From: Diplonema papillatum
Taxonomy: Eukaryota; Euglenozoa; Diplonemea; Diplonemida; Diplonemidae
Assembly: GCA_030068145.1 (NCBI GenBank)
Contig: JAPJBO010000646.1
Location: 62,001 to 126,000, forward strand
Length of the DNA: 64,000 bases
Direction: 5' to 3'
The notes below the pieces were generated by a model, which searched no databases, was not told the DNA's origin, and saw nothing but the letters and a program-made list of their open reading frames with translations. The position numbers were made by a program, and so were the translations under genes. Each line of letters begins with the position of its first letter. Position 1 is the first letter of the stretch. Positions 32,101 to 41,100 of the stretch are shown piece by piece.

Positions 32101-35100
32101 GAAGTCGATAGCTGCCTCTACCGCTGCCATGTCGCCATCCGATGACCATTCGAGGCCCGAGAGCCAGTCGATCGCTGCCAGGAATGTCCTTTCGTCCCAG
32201 TAGCGTAGCCACGCCCAGGCCGGGGCGATGCGCCGGAACGGGAACTCGCGTTTCGCCGTTGGCATCTGCGCGCAGCGCTCCCAGGGGGTCGCCGCCTTTC
32301 GTTCTAGCCATTTAACGTTGACCCGGCGCGCCCGCTCCGCCAGGATCTCTGCCATCAGCGCTTGTACCGGCCCGGCAAATTCCCGTGTCGCCGGCGTCAC
32401 GATTCCGTGCTCCCGCAGGCAGCTCGGCCAGAGCCTCCTGTCGGACTGTGCGATCCCCGCGTACTCGGGCTTCGTGCGTATGTTCTCGAAGGCCGTGCAA
32501 TCCCAGTAGACGTGGTGCTCGTCTTCCAATGCTCCCGAGTCACACAACGTACAGGCGGGGCTTCCGCCTTGGCGAAATCTCGACGTGTATTCGGCGGTGT
32601 TCACGCCACCTGCGAGGGCAACCCTGATCAGCAGCGCGTTCTGGGGCGGACAGTGGCGCGTTGTCCATAGAGCGTTGGTGGACTCGATCGCGATGTTGGT
32701 GATGCCGGAGAAGCTTGGCCGTCGTGTTTCCAACCGCTTCCACAGTCGGTTCCGCAGGTTGTCGCGGATGATGTGATTTCGCTCGGAGGCGGACATTGCC
32801 AGGGGTCGGAGTGCAGCTCCGTCCAGGTTGACGGACGACGGCGGGCCGCCGTTCCACGTGTGGCCGCAGGGTTGCAGGCCGTGCCTTACCGCGGTTCCCA
32901 CCGGGCCAAGGGCTGCGGTCACTCGTTCGCCGTATAGGCGCCGGACTTCCGTCATCAGCGGCATCAGGTGCGGCAGTCTCCCACAGGCGCTGTAGAAATC
33001 CGCGGTTATTCGGTACGCCGTCGCCGTCGCAGGGTGCGTCAAGTGGGCTTTTTCGAGGACTCCCAAGACTACTTCCGAGGAGCGCTTCGGATTCTTCGGC
33101 CCCCAGATCGCTAACGTTAACGCTGTCGCCAGCTTCTCCACGGCTTCAGTCGTAGGGGGCGCGAACGATATTCTCGCGAGAGCGGCGGGCAGGATGGCTG
33201 ATTGAACGAATGAGGGTTTTCTGCTGCCTCGGAATTGGGACGTGCCGTAGGTTCCGAGCTGTGGTTGCTGCTGCTTCAAACCGGGAAGAGTCAAAGTGGT
33301 CGCGGCCGCTGCGTGAGGTGCTCACCTTAGCCCCCAGGCACTTCAGCGATTCCTTCTGTGCGAACTGCTCGCCCGTGCTGCTGCGGAAGATCTTCGTCCT
33401 ACGGCCCAGCCCCGTCGCGAACGTTACCGTCTTCTCCATGTTCAGCGACATGCCGGTCAGCGCGCAGAACTCATCGACTAAGTCCGCGCCCCGCCAACAA
33501 ATTCGCATCGTCTGCGTACGACTGCGTCGACACGCCTGGTGCCTCAACTTATACCGCCTTCATCAACACTGACAGCAGCGCGTTGATCAGGATGACCGAG
33601 ATAAAGCACCCTTGCAGAATGCCGTTCGTCACCTGAAACTCCTTTCCGACCCCGAGGGGGAGCTTGAACCGCCTGACGAGGGTGTCGTAGATGGACTTCA
33701 GCGGTTTCAGAATCCGGGAGTGGAGCCCGAGGTCCTGCATGAGGCGGAGTGCGATTTCCCGCGGGACGCGGTCAAAGCACTTCGAGAAATCCAGAGATAG
33801 CCCGCACAGTGGCTCGCCGCTCAGCAAGGCGCGTTCGATCTCGAGCGTCATTGTAAACAACGGGTCCTCTCCCCGGTGGCCAGGTCGGAAACCGTGTTGA
33901 CCCTCCTCGACCCAACTCTCCTGCCACACCGCAACATCCTTCAGACGCCGGCAGGCCCAGAGGCGGTACACGCAGGATGTCACCGTTATCGGTCGCATGT
34001 TGAGCGGTTGCCCGTCGTCGCCCTTCGGAATCATACTCACGAGAGCTGTTCGCATTGCCTGCGGCCAGATCCCCGTTCTCTCGACCAGGTTCAACAGTGT
34101 GGCCAGGGATTCAAGGTACAGGTCGGGGAGTGCCTTCAGCTCAGCCATCCTCCAGCCGTCGATCCCGCAAGCACCCTTGACGCCTTTCTTCGTTAGCCGC
34201 GCACGTAGCTCTGTCCCAGTGATCTCGCCTACTTCCTGAGGGTGTCCATCGATGTAGCGCTGGTACCGGCCAGCAAAAGGTGTGTAGGGCGGCTCGGGAC
34301 CGTCCTTGTAGGCGCGGAAGACCGGATCCCATGCGTCCTGAAGCACTGCGTCCATTTCCTCTGCGTTTGCCGTGGTCCGCTCACCTTCCAGCGTGGTCGT
34401 TTCCTGCCGGTGTTGCCGTCGGCACCACGCTACGACACTCCGCCTGTTTTCGTCCGCTCGCTTTGTCGCTCCGGTGAAGTATTTTGCACGTCGAGTCTCC
34501 ATGCTGGCCTTTCCGATCGCTCCGTTCCTCTCCCGGACTGCCTGCAACAGACTTGCTCTTTCGCGTCGAAGGTGGCGATGAAACGGCTGACGACGTCGGT
34601 GATGGGACTGATCTGGGGTGGATCCAACCCGAAGCGCGCGAGGGAGATGGTCCTAAACTTTTAGGAGAAGAGCCACCTGACGGATCCCGGTACATGCCTA
34701 GCGTATAGGGTGACGACAGCGTTTTACGCGGCGTGCGAGAGGTTGCCACGACTGCTGCCTCTGATGGAGAGCATCCGGGGAAGATACGCCGAGGGGGACC
34801 TACCCCTGGGGCCAGTTGGGCTGGCGATGAGGAGCATGGAGGAGTGTGGACACGTATGGGGACCCGGGCCCCTGTCTCGCACACTGAGGAATGGTGCAAC
34901 ATTTGACCCGTTAGCCGCGGCACCTTCGAAGAGGGGACATGAAGTTAGGGCGGACTTGAGGGCGAAGACGTGGTCCCGACTGGTGGCGAGGCGGCCGGGA
35001 TTTGAGGGCATACAGAGAGCCGACCTGGAGCGGACGAACACCTTCTGGAGGATGCGTGAATGTCCCGCGCACACCGCGAGGCTAATACGTGTAGCGTTGG

Positions 35101-38100
35101 CGGGGGGGGTGAACACGGCTGAGTACACGTCGCGGATGAGAGCTGAGCCGCAGGCGCCCAGCTGCAAGCACTGTGGAAGCGGCGACACCGAGGACGAGAA
35201 ACACGTATTCTGGGACTGCGGAGCGTACTCGCACATACGGCGACGAGAGGCACATGCCGAGCTGATGGCAGCCAACCGGGCCGACTGGCCCAGATGCACG
35301 CTGGAACACGGTGTGGTAGTACCCGAGAATGCCCAATTCTCGAGGCGGCTCCAGGAGATGATGGCTGAAATCCTTGCGGAACGGGCTGGGCTCGAAGCAC
35401 GTGGCTGGGTGGCCAGGAACCCCACGACCCCCTGGTCGAGAGCGAATGCGATGCCTGCCGAGAAATTTGACCACCCCTTCGCGCGGATTGCCCCGGCATG
35501 GACGTGGGAGCGGAACAAGACCTGGGGACTACCGACGTTTTATGCGTTGGTAGCGTGGCTGTCGGACATGCAATGGACCGAGAACGGGCAGGCGTCAATG
35601 CTGGAGCTTGCGATCGACTTTGAACTCTTCTCGGGCCTCAGCATGCCGCTGCACGGGAATGCGCCGAAGGGGGTGAGAGAACGGGGAAACGTCCTGCGCT
35701 GCATGATGAGCGCGTTGGACAAGCTGGCGGCACAGCAAGGGCTGGGAAGCTGCATGAGAGGAGAGAGGGTGTGCCCGACGACGTCGCTGTCGTTCATGGG
35801 CATCACGGGGATATCGGGTATACGGCCCAGGCCACGCTTTCGCGAGGCACACACGGGGACGATACTTGAGGAACAAGTGAAAGGAAGCGATGTAGGGACG
35901 CAGTGCCCGACGTACCCTGACTGGACGATCGGGAGAGCGGCGAGGTGGGCCCTGCCTGCCCCACCACAACTGCACCCAGACCCCGTGCATATGCCGGGTG
36001 TCGGTATAGAGAAGGCACTCGTCACGTGCGCGACCCATCACAAAGGGAAGTGTGAGGCGTGCAGAGCACTCGTCCGAAGGGACGTTCCCACGGTAGAGAT
36101 GTGCTGCCGGCACCATCACCACGCGAACGATGGGCAGCCGATCGCGGTGTGCACAGAGCACAGCACGACGAAGTGCGGCGAGTGCAAGACGGCGGCGGCG
36201 TGTTGCCGCAGCGGGCATCATGCCTGCCGCACGCATGGCAGAGGAACCTGCCAAGAGTGCAAAAGGCTCCCTACGCTGACGCAGAGGCGACCGGCGGCAT
36301 GTTGCAGCCGCGGCCACCACCAGTCCAACAAGCCGAACGTCCAGTCAACCCCCGGACGCAACAAGAAGAAGAGGCCCTCCTCACCCACCCAGGTGGGTGT
36401 ACAGCGGGAAACGCCAGTAGGAAAGCGAGCGGCGCGAGCGCCGCTCGCGGCAACGAAAAAGGAGACGGCGACGACCGGACGGGCGACCAAGAGGCCGCCA
36501 CCAACGCCAGGAACCAGCGAACGACCAGCGCTGAAGAAGAGGGTGCTCGGCACCCCGAAGGAAGGCCCGATCGCCGGCCGCAAACGGAAGAAGACGAAGG
36601 CGACCACACCCGACTCAGGGGTGCATCGAAGGAAGAAGAAGGTAACGAGGGCAAGCAGCTCTCCGAAACGACCGGGAACCACGGGCACACCAATGCCCTC
36701 GAAAGTGGAAAACAGGCACTCCTGCCCGCCCTCGTACTCGCCGACTCAGTCTTTGGAATCGCAAGAAAGCCAAATCCCGCTAGCGCCACAAATGCTCGAC
36801 CTTGACGACGCCATGGCAGGTGACGACGTCATCCGATAACCTGGCTATCGAGGCAGTGCATGCTAATCCATGTGGTTCATGTACTTAAAAGAACTCAATG
36901 CTCAACATGTATGCACGTGGGGGGCCCAGGGCCACATTCATTGCGAATGTGTTCGTGGTGTCGGTCGCAGGAGTTTCCTTTTTTTTGGCTAGCCAAAGTG
37001 AGAAGAAGAGTGAAAGAGTACGTATAGTAGTGAGAAGAGAAGAGAACGAGTGTAAAAGAAGTTGGCGGTAGCACAAACTACCGGGCCAGCGGGGACGACC
37101 ACCGCAAAAAGAATTCTAATGTTTCCTTATCCCTCAAAACCAGCACCAATAACAACGACCCCCCAAACCCACCCCGGTGAACATCCCATGAAAGTAACAG
37201 TGTTGACTCAGGCCGATGCGGGCTACATGGCAACCCCTGCTCAACATGTATGCACGCGGGGCTCAGGGCCACATTCATTGCGAATGTGTTCGTGGCGTCG
37301 GCCGCAGAAGTCTTTTCTGGCTAGCCAAAGAGAGTAAAAGAGTGAAAAAGTACGTACAGTAGTGAGTAGAGAAGAGAACACGAGTGTAAAAGAGCGGAGG
37401 TAGCACAAACTACCAGACCAGCGGAGGCCACCGCAAAAACATTCCTTACCTTTTCCTTATCCCTCAAAACCAGCACCAATAACAACGAACCCCGTCTCCA
37501 GGCAAAACCCCCCGTTTATCGCAGAGTATCCGCTCCTTTATTCAATAGGAGTTGAGACTCTCCGTCAAGATGCTAGCCGCTGCCATAGGGCGGGCTATTG
37601 CCTAAAGGAGGAGAGCCCGTGACACAACGTGTCGACACACGCCTGCCAGGCGGCCTCGCCTGTCAGTCAGAACGCCCACGGCTGCGCCACCATCGGTGCA
37701 ATCATCATCTATGACAGGGCCGCGCCTCGCACCACGCCGCCGTAGTAGTACGGGAAGTCGTGGGGCGACGGGATACTCCCCGGAGAGATGGTCCCTGCAC
37801 GCTAGCTCGTCTCTCTCTCTCTCGGGAAAGGTCAACGCGGTAGCGGTGACCACGAGAACACATAGCGAGACTAACCCCGTCCCTGTCCCTTCCAGGGAGG
37901 CACCCGGAGCTAGCCTAGCCCACCTGACGGTGGGGGCCCACCTGACGGTGGAGACCCACACCTTTTGACTTGTTTTGATGTGTTCTCTCTCTCTCTCTCT
38001 CGCATTTCCTTCCGCGTTCAACAGCATCAACCGGCCCTACAGCATCTGCCGCTACCCCGTCCCGCGTTCCGAAGCAGCCGCAGGGTGAAGACGACACCGT

Positions 38101-41100
38101 TCCGGCTGGCGCGATGCTTGACCTGCTGCCTGACGAGAGCGCCGATGCTGCGCAGCTGACGGAGGAAGAAGCCGCCGAGCAAGCGAAGAAGAAGTCGGAC
38201 ATCGAAAAGGGCGAACAGCTGCTGAAGCAGGTGTGCCGGCTCTCTCGCTCTCTCAGCAGGAACCGTTCGCCCCACGCCTTCGCACCGGAGGGCCGGTGCC
38301 GAACAGATTTATACGCTACGTGGGACTCCCTCAATGCAGGAGTGGACTCCCTCATGCAGGAGTGGACTCCCTCATGCGGGAGTGGGACTCCCACAATGCG
38401 GGAGTCCACTCCCGCATTGAGGGAGTCCCACTCCCGCATCGAGGGAGTCCCACTCCCGCATTGAGGGAGTCCCACTCCCGCATTGAGGGAGTCCACTCCC
38501 GCATTGAGGGAGTCCCACTCCCGCATTGAGGGAGTCCACTCCAGCATTGAGGGAGTCCCAGTGGACTCCCTCATGCGGGAGTGGACTCCCTCAATGCGGG
38601 AGTGGACTCCCTCAATGCGGGAGGGACTCCCTCAATGCGGGAGTGGGACTCCCTCAATGCGGGACTGGGACTCGGGAGAGGGGAGGTGACGTTACCCACC
38701 TGGACAGGGTGTCCTGCTGCCCCTTGTAGTAGTGGATGGCAAGAAGACTTGATGCACTAACATGCATGCACGACAGACCGTCCTCTCAACAAAGTCCCCC
38801 CCCCCCCCCCCCCCGGAACGAAAGAAAAAACAGAAACGGGAAAAAAAGAAAAAAAGAAGAAAAAAGACTCTGCATTCCGCGAAGAAGACTTGATGCTAGC
38901 ATCAAACACTTAGAGGCAAGTAGCGCCTGAACACGAAACTAAGATTTTCCCCCCAAGAGTCCACACACGGTGCAGTAGTAAAGGCTTTCACTAGTAAATG
39001 TACTAGTGGTTTTACAAGTGAAATGGTTTACAAGTGCCACTTGTAAAATTTACAAGTGCACTTGTAAAATTTACAAGTGCACTAGTAAAATTTACAAGTG
39101 ATTTCAGGTGTTTTGGCAGGTGTTGTGGGGTAAAACAAGAAGAAACTGTGGCAAGTGAAGCACACATTCAGAAACCGGCTTCTTTTTCACCTAACTCATC
39201 AAAATGGGGCTGGGAGAGCATAGCAAAGTGCCAACGCAGTGCTTGAGAGCCCCGCGCTTAGGCAGACCGCGTCAATCCAGGTTTCCCCCACTCCAAGGCA
39301 AACGTGAACACTCGAACACGACCCCCCTTTGGCTCGATGCGGTGGGAACACGGGACAATAACATCGGAACAGACGGAGCGCGAGGGAGGAGGCGTCCTTG
39401 TCCTCTCAGAGCAGAGTCGTGCACAGGTACGTCCTGGTACCAGAAATAGATGGGCGCCATTGCACGGCAAAAGATGCTCTGGTATCTTGCGTTTGGCCCA
39501 GGAGGTTACGAATATCTCTGCCTGCGTGCGTCTTATGCCGGACAGGCTTGGCATCCATTTTTTGGACTGAGTCGTGGGCAACAGTGCGGTCAACTCTGAA
39601 AGGCAAACACCGTAAACGGAAATAAGTTGGACCGGACAAAATGTTCCAACTCACCTATTTTGGGCTCTGGTGGTCTAACTTTTGTCCGGCCAACTTTTTT
39701 CGGGGGCTTCGTGCAGTTTTGCGGCTGGCACTCCCTCCACTCCGTAGTCGCGCATGGGTCCGCCGCCAGGAGTTCCCGAACACTGCGCGGCGCTGCGTAA
39801 CCCGCTGAGTTCCCTCCAGCAACTTGCACTGGAATCACAAGATCTTCCTTGCGTGGAAGGATGTTTGATCGCGACCGGTTGCGGTTGGTCAGTGCCGAGG
39901 GTGGACCAAGATGCGTCCACCGTCTGTCCCATTGCTTTGGTAGAGTGCAAACGCAAAAATGCAGAGTGCAAACGAGGAGGCTCGAGGTTGGCTGACCGTG
40001 AAGGAAAAAGTATGAGCCGCCAATAAACGACGATCTTAGTACGCTCAAGAAGAAACCCACGCATCTCTCGCGCCTGACTACCCATTTGTCACGGGACATT
40101 TTTTTACCTCATGCCCATCGACCCAACCCCGCCTAAGTGGATACGTGCCTACGGGCGGAAATATGTTGGACCGGACAAAATGGTCCAATTGTTTTGGTCG
40201 TCCGCGGTCCAACCTTTGTCCGGTCCAACATATTTTCGGTCCAACATATTTCCGGTCCAACTTTCTTCTGCTTATGGTATGGAAGATTCACGGGGGGTTT
40301 CGAGGACTGGAGGATTCTTGTCACACGAGGGTGCTGGGGGAAGTTGTTTGGGCTGTTGCCGTGAGATTAGTACTTCTTGGGGTTTGGTGGTTGCTTGGTC
40401 GGGTCGGGGTGTTGGGAACGAACGCGGTGTGCCTACTGCTTCATTTTATTGTCGTTGATTCTTGGGGTGTATGCTTGTAGGGCCCATGTTGCCCATTCAG
40501 CGCACTTGTCTCCCGGGCAACGCGTAGAGCCACTCTCCGGATTACCGCGTGGTTCCCTTCGCATAGGCGTCCAGGGCCTGCATTCGGGTGGGTGCCCGAA
40601 CACCGGCCTTTGGTCCGCCTCCGGCTGAAACCATCTAAGGTGCGCTGTCGCCCGCTGTCAGAATGTGTTGAGAGGTGGCCTTTTCGTTGCACCCTAAACC
40701 ACATATCTCCGTTGTGCCGTTTTGTAGAATCGATTGCCTCACTAGCGCACTGCTCCGCTGGACCTCCGGAGTTGGTGCAGCGTCTTGCCGTTGATGCTGC
40801 TCTCGGAGTCTGCGGTTCCTCTGATGCTCGAGGGTCCCCCGTGCAAACCTGCCGATCTCTTCCATCTGCACTAGGCCGGCGGCATCTTGGGCGCATACAT
40901 ATTGGAGGCCTGCATCATGGTAGACCGATTCACATCAAAGACGCTTCGTCCGTTCAGCACTCTTCCTGCTGCCTCGTCCGCTTTTTCATGTTTACGAAAC
41001 CTCACAAGTTTCTGACTACTATGGTCGAGCCCGAGTGTTACATTGATGGGCTGTGTGGAACTCCTTACTGCGGCAACAACAATGTCAAGATCCCTGCTTG

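Larger units (their letters stand above)
31484..34547 (-). pseudogene. LINE (non-LTR retrotransposon) copy, minus strand, decayed
   Basis: Read right to left. 34547-33549 encodes RT fingers and palm: LVSMIPKGDDGQPLNMRPIT, GQHGFRPGHRGED, LSLDFSKCFDRVP, TNGILQGC. A TAA at 33551-33549 interrupts just before an in-frame SYADDANLL (33518 on), and a frameshift follows. 33294-31732 is the C-terminal region with the zinc motif CTLCDSGALEDEHHVYWDC. Its TGA overlaps an ATG at 31735 (shared ATGA), and the next frame continues with KR-rich repeats ending SSDDVFK, comparable to the end of the plus-strand copy. At least one stop and two or three frameshifts make it non-functional. Its 5' end is missing. 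It lies in COG3 intron 3. Confidence 0.85.
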
